Origin: Calliopsis andreniformis
Lineage: Eukaryota; Arthropoda; Insecta; Hymenoptera; Andrenidae
Direction of reading: 5' to 3'
DNA length: 64,000 nucleotides
NCBI RefSeq assembly: GCF_051401765.1
Contig: NW_027480600.1
Coordinates: 496,001 to 560,000 of the forward strand
Under the pieces are notes generated by a model. It saw only the letters and a program-made list of their open reading frames with translations, had not been told where the DNA came from and did not search any database. Position numbers and translations under genes: made by a program. Positions 1 through 12,356 of the stretch are shown in pieces. Positions within the stretch are counted from its first letter, which is position 1. Each line of letters begins with the position of its first letter.

Positions 1-580
1 TCTTCAATCCTAAACAATCAATCTCCAATACTAGACCCTCAATCCCCAATCCTCAATCCTCAATACCCAATCCTAAATCTTCAATCCTCAATCCTCAATT
101 ATCAATTCTCAATCCTCAATCCTCAATTCTCTGTCCTCAAAGCTCAATCCTCAACCCTCAGTCCTCGTCCTCAAACCTCAACCCTCAATCCTCAATCCTC
201 AATCTTCAATCCTCAATACTCAATCTTCAATCCCGAATCCTCAATCTTCAATCCTCAATACTCAATCTTTAATCCTCAATCCTCAATCCTCAATACTCAA
301 TCCTCAATCCTCAGTCCTCAATCCTCAATCTTCAATCCTCAATACTCAATCTTCAATCCTCAATCCTCAATCCTCAATTCTCAATCCTCATTCTTCAATC
401 CTCATTACACAATCCACAATCCTCAATCCTCAATCCTCAATTCTCAACACTCAATCCTCAATAATCATTCTTCAATCCTCAATCCTCAGTCTTCAAACCT
501 CAATTCTGAATCCTCAATCCTGAATCCTCAATCTTCAGGCCTCAGTCCTCAGCAATCAGTTGACAATCCTCAATCCTCAA

Positions 581-699
581 TAGAATATCCTCAATTCACA
601 GTTTTCAATACTCAATACTCAATCTGCAATCTTCAAACCTCTATCCACAAACATCAATTCTCATCACTGAACCCTCAACACTCAGTCCTCAATGTTCAA
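581..699 (+). repeat. Marker A
   Basis: Seventeen heptamers from TAGAATA to TGTTCAA, with CACTGAA as word 13. It lies 971 bp before a B marker. Confidence 0.85.
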
Positions 700-2169
700 T
701 ACTCAATCTTCAACCCACAATCCTCAATCGTTAATCTTCAATCCTCAATACTCAATCTTCAATCCTCTATCCTCAATCCTCAATCCTCAATCCTCATTCT
801 TCAATCCTCAATACCCAATCCTCAATCTTCAATCCTCAATCCTCAATCCTCAATTCTCAATCCTCAATCCTCAGTCCTCAGTCCTTAAACCTCAATCCTC
901 AACCCACAGCCCTCATCCTCAATCCTCAATCCTCAATCCACAATCCTCAATCTTCAATCCTCAATACTCAGTCTTCAATCCTCAATCCTCAATCCTCAGT
1001 GCTCAAACCTCAATTCTGAATCCTCAACTCTGAATCCTCAATCTTCAGCCCTCAGTCCTCAATCCTCAATATTCAATCCTCAATACCCAATCCTCAATCT
1101 TCAATCCTCAATCCTCAATCCTCAATCCTTAATTCTCAATCCTCAATCCTCAGTCCTCAGTCCTCAAACCTCAATCCTCAACCCTCAGCCCTCATCGTCA
1201 ATTCTCAATCCTCAATTCTCAATCCTCAATCTTCAATCCTCAATACTCAATCTTCAATCCACAATCCTCAATCTTCAATCCTCAATACTCAATCTTCAAT
1301 CCTCAATCCTCAATCCTCAATACTCAATCCTCAATCCTCAGTCCTCAATTCTCAATCTTCAATCCTCAATACTCAATCTTCAATCCTCAATCCTCAATCC
1401 TCAATCCTCAATCCTCAGTCCTCAATCCTCAATACTCAATCTTCAATCCTCAATCCTCAGTCCTCAAACCTCAACTCTGAATCCTCAATCCTGAATCCTA
1501 AATCTTCAGCCCTCAGTCCTCAACAATCAGTTGCCAATCATCAATCCTCAATAGAATATCCTCAATTCACAGCCTTCAATACTCAATACTCAATCTGCAA
1601 TCTTTGAATCTGCATATCTCTATCCACAAACGTCAATACTCATCACTCAACCCTCAACACTCAGACATCAATGTTAAATCCTCAATCCTCAATTCTCTAT
1701 CTTCGATCCTCAATACTGAATCTTCAACACTCAATCCTCAATCCTCAATCCTCAATCCTCAAACCTCAGTCCTCATCCTCAATTCTCAATTCTCAATCCT
1801 CAATCCTCAATCCTCAACCCTCTATCTTCAATCCTAAATAATCAATCTCCAATACTAGATCCTCAATCCCCAATCCTCAATCCTCAATACCCAATCCTAA
1901 ATCTTCAATCCTCAATCCTCAATTATCAACTCTCAATCCTCAATCCTCAATTCTCTGTCCTCAAACCTCAATCCTCAACCCTCAGTCCTCGTCCTCAAAC
2001 CTCAACCCTCAATCCTCAATTCTCAATCCTCATTCTTCAATCCTCATTACCCAATCCACAATCCTCATTCCTCAATCCTCAGTCCTCAATTCTCAACACT
2101 CAATCCTCAATAATCATTCTTCAATCCTCAATCCTCAGTCTTCAAACCTCAATTCTGAATCCTCAATCC
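668..2169 (+). repeat. 1502-bp tandem unit, copy 1
   Basis: Starts at the CTGAA inside an A marker and ends at a CTGAA in the TCCTGAA run near 2170. Copy 2 follows head to tail. It overlaps R1a, so the 1502-bp tandem probably formed within an R1-type segment. Confidence 0.8.
1552..1678 (+). repeat. Marker B
   Basis: About 127 bp: an extra 8 bases in the ATCTGCATATCTCTA part, ending TGTTAAA. Private TCTTTGA and TACTCAT words. Confidence 0.85.
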
Positions 2170-2173
2170 TGAA

Positions 2174-2201
2174 CCCTCAACACTCAGTCCTCAATGTTCA
2201 A
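2174..2201 (+). repeat. Marker A, tail only
   Basis: Last four heptamers of A joined to a TCCTGAA run at the 1502-bp unit junction. Confidence 0.8.
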
Positions 2202-3053
2202 TACACAATCTTCAACCCACAATCCTCAATCGAAAATCTTCAATCCTCAATACTCAATCTTCAATCCTCTATCCTCAATCCTCAATCCTCAATCCTCATT
2301 CTTCAATCCTCAATACCCAATCCTCAATCTTCAATCCTCAATCCTCAATCCTCAATTCTCAATCCTCAATCCTCAGTCCTCAGTCCTTAAACCTCAATCC
2401 TCAACCCTCAGACCTCATCCTCAATCCTCAATCCTCAATCCACAATCCTCAATCTTCAATCCTCAATACTCAGTCTTCAATCCTCAATCCTCAATCCTCA
2501 GTGCTCAAACCTCAATTCTGAATCCTCAACCCTGAATCCTCAATCTTCAGCCCTCAGTCCTCAATCCTCAATATTCAATCCTCAATACCCAATCCTCAAT
2601 CTTCAATCCTCAATCCTCAATCCTCAATCCTTAATTCTCAATCCTCAATCCTCAGTCCTCAGTCCTCAAACCTCAATCCTCAACCCTCAGCCCTCATCGT
2701 CAATTCTCAATCCTCAATTCTCAATCCTCAATCTTCAATCCTCAATACTCAATCTTCAATCCACAATCCTCAATCTTCAATCCTCAATACTCAATCTTCA
2801 ATCCTCAATCCTCAATCCTCAATACTCAATCCTCAATCCTCAGTCCTCAATTCTCAATCTTCAATCCTCAATACTCAATCTTCAATCCTCAATCCTCAAT
2901 CCTCAATCCTCAATCCTCAGTCCTCAATCCTCAATACTCAATCTTCAATCCTCAATCCTCAGTCCTCAAACCTCAACTCTGAATCCTCAATCCTGAATCC
3001 TAAATCTTCAGCCCTCAGTCCTCAACAATCAGTTGCCAATCATCAATCCTCAA

Positions 3054-3180
3054 TAGAATATCCTCAATTCACAGCCTTCAATACTCAATACTCAATCTGC
3101 AATCTTCGAATCTGCATATCTCTATCCACAAACGTCAATTCTCATCACTCAACCCTCAACACTCAGACATCAATGTTAAA
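3054..3180 (+). repeat. Marker B
   Basis: Second 1502-bp copy of the B at 1552, here with the usual TCTTCGA. Confidence 0.85.
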
Positions 3181-3671
3181 TCCTCAATCCTCAATTCTCT
3201 ATCTTCGATCCTCAATACTGAATCTTCAACACTCAATCCTCAATCCTCAATCCTCAATCCTCAAACCTCAGTCCTCATCCTCAATTCTCAATTCTCAATC
3301 CTCAATCCTCAATCCTCAACCCTCTATCTTCAATCCTAAATAATCAATCTCCAATACTAGATCCTCAATCCCCAATCCTCAATCCTCAATACCCAATCCT
3401 AAATCTTCAATCCTCAATCCTCAATTATCAACTCTCAATCCTCAATCCTCAATTCTCTGTCCTCAAACCTCAATCCTCAACCCTCAGTCCTCGTCCTCAA
3501 ACCTCAACCCTCAATCCTCAATTCTCAATCCTCATTCTTCAATCCTCATTACCCAATCCACAATCCTCATTCCTCAATCCTCAGTCCTCAATTCTCAACA
3601 CTCAATCCTCAATAATCATTCTTCAATCCTCAATCCTCAGTCTTCAAACCTCAATTCTGAATCCTCAATCC

Positions 3672-3917
3672 TGAACCCTCAACACTCAGTCCTCAATGTT
3701 CAATACACAATCTTCAACCCACAATCCTCAATCGAAAATCTTCAATCCTCAATACTCAATCTTCAATCCTCTATCCTCAATCCTCAATCCTCAATCCTCA
3801 TTCTTCAATCCTCAATACCCAATCCTCAATCTTCAATCCTCAATCCTCAATCCTCAATCCTCAATTCTCAATCCTCAATCCTCAGTCCTCAGTCCGTAAA
3901 CCTCAATCCTCAACCCT
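3672..3917 (+). repeat. 1502-bp unit, truncated copy 3, and 483-bp repeat copy 1
   Basis: Follows copy 2 in phase and keeps its TCGAAAA word, but gains one heptamer near 3845 and then departs. The same 246 bp recur at 4155-4400, including the private CAGTCCGTAAA near 3891 and 4374. Confidence 0.8.
3676..3703 (+). repeat. Marker A, tail only
   Basis: Same truncated form and junction as at 2174. Confidence 0.8.
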
Positions 3918-4067
3918 CAATCCTCAATCTTCAATCCTCAATACTCAATCTTCAATCCTCAATCCTCAATCCTCAGTCCTCAAACCTCAATTCTGAATCC
4001 TCAACCCTGAATCCTCAATCTTCAGGCCTCAGTCCTCAGCAATCAGTTGACAATCCTCAATCCTCTA

Positions 4068-4186
4068 TAGAATATCCTCAATTCACAGTTTTCAATACTC
4101 AATACTCAATCTGCAATCTTCAAACCTCTATCCACAAACATCAATTCTCATCACTGAACCCTCAACACTCAGTCCTCAATGTTCAA
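4068..4186 (+). repeat. Marker A
   Basis: Complete A preceded by TCCTCTA; its last part is the start of the 483-bp repeat copy. Confidence 0.85.
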
Positions 4187-4400
4187 TACACAATCTTCAA
4201 CCCACAATCCTCAATCGAAAATCTTCAATCCTCAATACTCAATCTTCAATCCTCTATCCTCAATCCTCAATCCTCAATCCTCATTCTTCAATCCTCAATA
4301 CCCAATCCTCAATCTTCAATCCTCAATCCTCAATCCTCAATCCTCAATTCTCAATCCTCAATCCTCAGTCCTCAGTCCGTAAACCTCAATCCTCAACCCT
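4155..4400 (+). repeat. 483-bp repeat, copy 2
   Basis: Copy of 3672-3917 with no difference noticed. Here the left edge is joined to a complete A marker (4068) instead of the TCCTGAA junction. Confidence 0.8.
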
Positions 4401-5352
4401 CAGCCCTCATCCTCAATCCTCAATCCTCAATCCTCAATCCTCAACCTTCAATCCTCAATACTCAATCTTCAATCCTCAATCCTCAATCCTCAGTCCTCAA
4501 ACCTCAATTCTGAATCCTCAACCCTGAATCCTCAATCTTCAGCCCTCAGTCCTCAATCCTCAATCCTCAATCTTCAATCCTCAGTCCTCAATCCTCAATC
4601 CTCAATCCTCAATCTTCAATCCTCAATACTCAATCTTCAATCCTCGATCCTCAATCCTAGATCCTCAATCCCCAATCCTCAATCCTCAATACCCAATCCT
4701 CAATCTTCAATCCTCAATACTAAATCTTCAATCCTCAATCCTCAATCCTCAATACTCAATCCTCAATCCTCAGTCCTCAGTCCTCAATCTTCTACCTCAA
4801 TACTCAATCTTCAATCCTCAATCCTCAATCCTCAATACTCAATCCTCAATCCTCAGTTCTCAATCCTCAATCTTCAATCCTCAATCCTCAATCTACAATC
4901 ATCAATATTCAATCTTCAATCCTCAATCCTCAATCCTCGATACTCAATCCTCAATCCTCAATGTTCAATCCTCAATACCCAATCCTAAATCTTCAATCCT
5001 CAATACTCAATTATCAATTCTCAATCCTCAATCCTCAATTCTCTGTCCTCAAACCTCAATCCTCAACCCTCAGTCCTCAATCCTCAATCTTCTACCTCAA
5101 TACTCAACCTTCAATCCTCAATCCTCAACCCTCAATACTCAATCCACAATATCCTATCCCCAATCCTCAATCCTCAATATTCAATTCTCGATCCTCAATC
5201 CTCAATCCTCAATTCTCAACCCTCAATCCTCAATAATCATTCTTCAATCCTCAATCCTCAGTCTTCAAACCTCAATTCTGAATCCTCAATCCTGAATCCT
5301 CAATCTTCAGGCCTCAGTCCTCAGCAATCAGTTGACAATCCTCAATCCTCAA

Positions 5353-5471
5353 TAGAATATCCTCAATTCACAGTTTTCATTACTCAATACTCAATCTGCA
5401 ATCTTCAAACCTCTATCCACAAACATGAATTCTCATCACTGAACCCTCAACACTCAGTCCTCAATGTTCAA
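5353..5471 (+). repeat. Marker A'
   Basis: Word 4 is TTTTCAT, which defines A'. ACATGAA at word 11 creates a GAATTC at 5427. B' follows 692 bp on. Confidence 0.85.
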
Positions 5472-6044
5472 TACACAATCTTCAACCCACAATCCTCAAT
5501 CGTCAATCTTCAATCCTCAATACTCAGCCTTCAATCCTCTATCCTCAATCCTCAATCCTCAATCCTCATTCTTCAATCCTCAATACCCAATCCACAATCT
5601 TCGATTCTCAATCCTCAATCCTCAATTCTCAATCCTCAATCCTCAGTCCTCAGTCCTTAAACCTCAATCCTCAACCCTCAGCCCTCATCCTCAATCCTCA
5701 ATCCTCAATCCTCAATCCTCAATCCTCAATCTTCAATCCTCAATACTCAATCTTCAATCCTCAATCCTCAATCCTCAGTCCTCAAACCTCAATTCTGAAT
5801 CCTCAACCCTGAATCCTCAATCTTCAGCCCTCAGTCCTCAATCCTCACTCTTCAATCCTCAATACTCAATCTTCAATCCTCAATCCTCAATCCTCAATCC
5901 TCAATCCTCAATCCTCAAACCTCAATACTCAATCTTCAATCCTCAATCCTCAGTCCTCAAACCTCAATTCTGAATCCTCAATCCTGAATCCCAAATCTTC
6001 AGCCCTCAGTCCTCAACAATCAGTTGGCTATCATCAATCCTCAA

Positions 6045-6171
6045 CAGAATATCCTCAATTCACAGTCTTCAATACTCAACACTCAATCTGCAATCTTCGA
6101 ATCTGCATATCTCTATCCACAAACGTCAATTCTCATCTCTCAACCCTCAACACTCAGACCTCAATGTTAAA
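6045..6171 (+). repeat. Marker B'
   Basis: B form starting CAGAATA, preceded by TTGGCTA, with CTCTCAA as the word after TTCTCAT. Confidence 0.85.
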
Positions 6172-7727
6172 TCCTCAATCCTCAATTCTCTCTCTTGAAT
6201 CCTCAATACTGAATCTTCAACACTCAATCCTCAATCCTCAATCCTCAATCCTCAAACCTCAGTCCTCATCCTCAATTCTCAATTCTCAATCCTCAATCCT
6301 CAATCCTCAACCCTCTATCTTCAATCCTAAATAATCGATCTCCAATACTAGATCCTCAATCCCCAATCCTCAATCCTCAATACCCAATCCTAAATCTTCA
6401 ATCCTCAATCCTCAATTATCAATTCTCAATCCTCAATCCTCAATTCTCTGTCCTCAAACCTCAATCCTCAACCCTCAGCCCTCGTCCTCAAACCTCAACC
6501 CTCAATCCTCAATCCTCAATCCTCAATCCTCAATACTCAATCTTCAATCCACAATCCTCAATCTTCAATCCTCAATACTCAATCTTTAATCCTCAATCCT
6601 CAATCCTCAATACTCAATCCTCAATCCTCAGTCCTCAATCCTCAATCTTCAATCCTCAATACTCAATCTTCAATCCTCGATCCTCAATCCTAAATCCTCA
6701 GTCCTCATTCTTCAATCCTCAATACCCAATCCTCAATCTTGAATCCTCAATCCTCAATCCTCGATTCTCAATCCTCAATCCTCAATCTTCTGACCTCAAA
6801 CATCAATAATCAACCCTCAGTCCTCGTCCTCAATCCACAACCCTCAGTCCACAATCCTCAATCTTCAATCATCAATATTCAATCTTCAATCCTCAACCCA
6901 CAATCCTCGATCCTCAATCCTCAATCCTCAATGTTCAATCCTCAATACCCAATCCTCAATCTTCAATCCTCAATCCTCAATCCTCAATCCTCAATTCTCA
7001 ATCCTCAATTCTCAGTCCTCAGTCCTCAAACTTCAACCCTCAACCCGCAGCCCTCGTCGTCAATTCTCAATCCTCAATCCTCAATCCTCAATCTTCAATC
7101 CTCAATACTCAATCTTCAATCCACAATCCTCAATCTTCAATCCTCAATACTGAATCTTCAATCCTCAATCCTCAATCCTCAATACTCAATCCTCAATCCT
7201 CAGTCCTCAATCCTCAATCTTCTACCTCAATACTCAATCTTCAATCCTCAATCCTCAATCCTCAATACTAAATCCTCAATCCTCAGTCCTCAATCCTCAA
7301 TCTTCAACCCTCAATCCTCAATCTACAATCATCAGTATTCAATCTTCAATCCTCAATCCTCAATCCTCGATACTCAATCCTCAATCCTCAATTCACAACC
7401 CTCATTCTTCAATCCTCAATACTCAATCTTCAATCCACAATCCTCAATCTTCAATCCTCAATACTCAATCTTCAATCCTCAATCCTCAATCCTCAATACT
7501 CAATCCTCAATCCTCAGTCCTCAATCCTCACTCTTCAATCCTCAATACTCAATCTTCAATCCTCAATCCTCAATCCTCAATCCTCAATCCTCAGTCCTCA
7601 ATCCTCAATACTCAACCTTCAATCCTCAATCCTCAGTCCTCAAACCTCAATTCTGAATCCTCAATCCTGAATCCTAAATCTTCAGCCCTCAGTCCTCAAC
7701 AATCAGTTGCCAATCATCAATCCTCAA

Positions 7728-7854
7728 TAGAATACCCTCAATTCACAGTCTTCAATACTCAATACTCAATCTGCAATCTTCGAATCTGCATATCTCTATC
7801 CACAAACGTCAATTCTCATCACTCAACCCTCAACACTCAGACCTCAATGTTAAA
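7728..7854 (+). repeat. Marker B
   Basis: Second word is CCCTCAA-like (TACCCTCAA), shared with 15076, 20025 and 47297. Confidence 0.85.
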
Positions 7855-8580
7855 TCCTCAATCCTCAATTCTCTATCTTCAATCCTCAATACTGAATCTT
7901 CAACACTCAATCCTCAAACCTCAATCCTCAATCCTCAAGCCTCAGTCCTCATCCTCAATTCTCAATTCTCAATCCTCAATCCTCAATCCTCAACCCTCTA
8001 TCTTCAATCCTAAACAATCAATCTCCAATACTAGACCCTCAATCCCCAATCCTCAATCCTCAATACCCAATCCTAAATCTTCAATCCTCAATCCTCAATT
8101 ATCAATTCTCAATCCTCAATCCTCAATTCTCTGTCCTCAAAGCTCAATCCTCAACCCTCAGTCCTCGTCCTCAAACCTCAACCCTCAATCCTCAATCCTC
8201 AATCTTCAATCCTCAATACTCAATCTTCAATCCGCAATCCTCAATCTTCAATCCTCAATACTCAATCTTTAATCCTCAATCCTCAATACTCAATACTCAA
8301 TCCTCAATCCTCAGTCCTCAATCCTCAATCTTCAATCCTCAATACTCAATCTTCAATCCTCAATCCTCAATCCTCAATTCTCAATCCTCATTCTTCAATC
8401 CTCATTACACAATCCACAATCCTCAATCCTCAATCCTCAATTCTCAACACTCAATCCTCAATAATCATTCTTCAATCCTCAATCCTCAGTCTTCAAACCT
8501 CAATTCTGAATCCTCAATCCTGAATCCTCAATCTTCAGGCCTCAGTCCTCAGCAATCAGTTGACAATCCTCAATCCTCAA

Positions 8581-8699
8581 TAGAATATCCTCAATTCACA
8601 GTTTTCAATACTCAATACTCAATCTGCAATCTTCAACCCTCTATCCACAAACATCAATTCTCATCACTGAACCCTCAACACTCAGTCCTCAATGTTCAA
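8581..8699 (+). repeat. Marker A
   Basis: R1b copy of the A at 581; word 9 reads CCCTCTA instead of ACCTCTA. Confidence 0.85.
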
Positions 8700-9551
8700 T
8701 ACTCAATCTTCAACCCACAATCCTCAATCGTCAATCTTCAATCCTCAATACTCAATCTTCAATCCTCTATCCTCAATCCTCAATCCTCAATCCTCATTCT
8801 TCAATCCTCAATACCCAATCCTCAATCTTCAATCCTCAATCCTCAATCCTCAATTCTCAATCCTCAATCCTCAGTCCTCAGTCCTTAAACCTCAATCCTC
8901 AACCCTCAGCCCTCATCCTCAATCCTCAATCCTCAATCCTCAATCCTCAATCTTCAATCCTCAATACTCAGTCTTCAATCCTCAATCCTCAATCCTCAGT
9001 GCTCAAACCTCAATTCTGAATCCTCAACCCTGAATCCTCAATCTTCAGCCCTCAGTCCTCAATCCTCAATATTCAATCCTCAATACCCAATCCTCAATCT
9101 TCAATCCTCAATCCTCAATCCTCAATCCTTAATTCTCAATCCTCAATCCTCAGTCCTCAGTCCTCAAACCTCAATCCTCAACCCTCAGCCCTCATCGTCA
9201 ATTCTCAATCCTCAATTCTCAATCCTCAATCTTCAATCCTCAATACTCAATCTTCAATCCACAATCCTCAATCTTCAATCCTCAATACTCAATCTTCAAT
9301 CCTCAATCCTCAATCCTCAATACTCAATCCTCAATCCTCAGTCCTCAATTCTCAATCTTCAATCCTCAATACTCAATCTTCAATCCTCAATCCTCAATCC
9401 TCAATCCTCAATCCTCAGTCCTCAATCCTCAATACTCAATCTTCAATCCTCAATCCTCAGTCCTCAAACCTCAATTCTGAATCCTCAATCCTGAATCCTA
9501 AATCTTCAGCCCTCAGTCCTCAACAATCAGTTGCCAATCATCAATCCTCAA

Positions 9552-9678
9552 TAGAATATCCTCAATTCACAGCCTTCAATACTCAATACTCAATCTGCAA
9601 TCTTCGAATCTGCATATCTCTATCCACAAACGTCAATTCTCATCACTCAACCCTCAACACTCAGACATCAATGTTAAA
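9552..9678 (+). repeat. Marker B
   Basis: 971 bp after the A at 8581. Confidence 0.85.
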
Positions 9679-10166
9679 TCCTCAATCCTCAATTCTCTAT
9701 CTTCGATCCTCAATACTGAATCTTCAACACTCAATCCTCAATCCTCAATCCTCAATCCTCAAACCTCAGTCCTCATCCTCAATTCTCAATTCTCAATCCT
9801 CAATCCTCAATCCTCAACCCTCTATCTTCAATCCTAAATAATCAATCTCCAATACTAGATCCTCAATCCCCAATCCTCAATCCTCAATACCCAATCCTAA
9901 ATCTTCAATCCTCAATCCTCAATCCTCAATTCTCAATCCTCAATCCTCAGTCCTCAGTCCTTAAACCTCAATCCTCAACCCTCAGCCCTCATCCTCAATC
10001 CTCAATCCTCAATCCTCAATCCTCAATCTTCAATCCTCAATACTCAATCTTCAATCCTCAATCCTCAATCCTCAGTCCTCAAACCTCAATTCTGAATCCT
10101 CAACCCTGAATCCTCAATCTTCAGCCCTCAGTCCTCAACAATCAGGTTACAATCCTCAATCCTCAA

Positions 10167-10285
10167 TGGAATATCCTCAATTCACAGTTTTCAATACACA
10201 ATACTCATTCTGCAATCTTCAAATCTCTATCCACAAACATCAATTCTCACCACTCAACCCTCAACACTCAGTCCTCAATGTTCAA
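10167..10285 (+). repeat. Marker C1
   Basis: Starts TGGAATA, has TACACAA TACTCAT and TTCTCAC; preceded by GTTACAA. Confidence 0.85.
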
Positions 10286-10573
10286 TCCTCAATCCTCAAT
10301 TCTCAATCTTCAATCCTCAGTCCTCAATACTCAATCCTCAATCCTCAATCCTCAGTCCTCAGTCCTTAAACCTCAATCCTCAACCCTCAGCCCTCATCCT
10401 CAATCCTCAATCCTCAATCCTCAATCCTCAATCTTCAATCCTCAATACTCAATCTTCAATCCTCAATCCTCAATCCTCAGTCCTCAAACCTCAATTCTGA
10501 ATCCTCAACCCTGAATCCTCAATCTTCAGAGCCCTCAGTCCTCAACAATCAGGTTACAAACCTCAATCCTCAA

Positions 10574-10692
10574 TGGAATATCCTCAATTCACAGTTTCCA
10601 ATACACAATACTCATTCTGCGACCTTCAAATCTCTATTCACAAACATCAATACTCACCACTCAACACTCAACACTCAGTCCTCAATGTTCAA
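10574..10692 (+). repeat. Marker C2
   Basis: C form with TTTCCAA, TCTGCGA, TTCACAA and CACTCAA doubled. Confidence 0.85.
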
Positions 10693-11537
10693 TCCTCAAT
10701 CCTCAATTCTCAATTTTCAATCCTCAATACTCAATCTTTAATCCTCAATCCTCAATCTTCAATCCTCAGTCCTCAATCCTCAATCCTCAATCCTCAATCT
10801 TCAATCCTCAATACTCAATCTTCAATCCTCGATCCTCAATCCTAGATCCTCAATCCCCAATCCTCAATCCTCAATACCCAATCCTCAATCTTCAATCCTC
10901 AATACTCAATCTTCAATCCTCAATCCTCAATCCTCAATACTCAATCCTCAATCCTCAGTCCTCAATCCTCAATCTTCTACCTCAATACTCAATCTTCAAT
11001 CCTCAATCCTCAATCCACAATACTCAATCCTCAATCCTCAGTTCTCAATCCTCAATCTTCAATCCTCAATCCTCAATCTACAATCATCAATATTCAATCT
11101 TCAATCCTCAATCCTCAATCCTCGATACTCAATCCTCAATCCTCAATGTTCAATCCTCAATACCCAATCCTAAATCTTCAATCCTCAATACTCAATTATC
11201 AATTCTCAATCCTCAATCCTCAATTCTCTGTCCTCAAACCTCAATCCTCAACCCTCAGTCCTCAATCCTCAATCTTCTACCTCAATACTCAACCTTCAAT
11301 CCTCAATCCTCAACCCTCAATACTCAATCCACAATATCCTATCCCCAATCCTCAATCCTCAATATTCAATTCTCGATCCTCAATCCTCAATCCTCAATTC
11401 TCAACCCTCAATCCTCAATAATCATTCTTCAATCCTCAATCCTCAGTCTTCAAACCTCAATTCTGAATCCTCAATCCTGAATCCTCAATCTTCAGGCCTC
11501 AGTCCTCAGCAATCAGTTGACAATCCTCAATCCTCAA

Positions 11538-11656
11538 TAGAATATCCTCAATTCACAGTTTTCATTAATCAATACTCAATCTGCAATCTTCAAACCTCTA
11601 TCCACAAACATGAATTCTCATCACTGAACCCTCAACACCCAGTCCTCAATGTTCAA
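11538..11656 (+). repeat. Marker A'
   Basis: R3b copy of 5353, with private TAATCAA and CACCCAG; GAATTC at 11612. Confidence 0.85.
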
Positions 11657-12229
11657 TACACAATCTTCAACCCACAATCCTCAATCGTCAATCTTCAATC
11701 CTCAATACTCAGCCTTCAATCCTCTATCCTCAATCCTCAATCCTCAATCCTCATTCTTCAATCCTCAATACCCAATCCACAATCTTCGATTCTCAATCCT
11801 CAATCCTCAATTCTCAATCCTCAATCCTCAGTCCTCAGTCCTTAAACCTCAATCCTCAACCCTCAGCCCTCATCCTCAATCCTCAATCCTCAATCCTCAA
11901 TCCTCAATCCTCAATCTTCAATCCTCAATACTCAATCTTCAATCCTCAATCCTCAATCCTCAGTCCTCAAACCTCAATTCTGAATCCTCAACCCTGAATC
12001 CTCAATCTTCAGCCCTCAGTCCTCAATCCTCACTCTTCAATCCTCAATACTCAATCTTCAATCCTCAATCCTCAATCCTCAATCCTCAATCCTCAATCCT
12101 CAAACCTCAATACTCAATCTTCAATCCTCAATCCTCAGTCCTCAAACCTCAATTCTGAATCCTCAATCCTGAATCCCAAATCTTCAGCCCTCAGTCCTCA
12201 ACAATCAGTTGGCTATCATCAATCCTCAA

Positions 12230-12356
12230 CAGAATATCCTCAATTCACAGTCTTCAATACTCAACACTCAATCTGCAATCTTCGAATCTGCATATCTCTA
12301 TCCACAAACGTCAATTCTCATCTCTCAACCCTCAACACTCAGACCTCAATGTTAAA
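12230..12356 (+). repeat. Marker B'
   Basis: 692 bp after the A' at 11538. Confidence 0.85.

Larger units (their letters stand above)
1..1923 (+). repeat. Higher-order copy R1a
   Basis: Matches 8001-9923 at offset 8000 and 15349-17271 at offset 15348. Against 8001-9923 I noticed about a dozen substitutions by eye (for example near 235, 288, 732, 1029, 1468 and 1606) and no net length change. Divergence from R1b starts at 1924; the match to R1c runs on to about 2018. It contains an A-B marker pair. Confidence 0.85.
2170..3671 (+). repeat. 1502-bp tandem unit, copy 2
   Basis: Nearly identical to the previous 1502 bp. A few substitutions are visible, for example TCGTTAA near 730 against TCGAAAA near 2232, and TCTTTGA near 1603 against TCTTCGA near 3105. 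Confidence 0.85.
4553..7390 (+). repeat. Higher-order copy R3a
   Basis: Matches 10738-13386: offset 6185 up to about 6572, then 5996 from about 6761. The partner therefore lacks 189 bp. Differences are few (for example near 4719, 5387, 5457 and 6335). It contains an A'-B' pair. Confidence 0.85.
7383..9923 (+). repeat. Higher-order copy R1b
   Basis: Matches 14731-17271 at offset 7348 over about 2.5 kb, with markers B, A and B in the same places. Its part from 8001 also matches the window start. The left breakpoint lies beside TTCACAA CCCTCAT near 7391. Confidence 0.85.
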
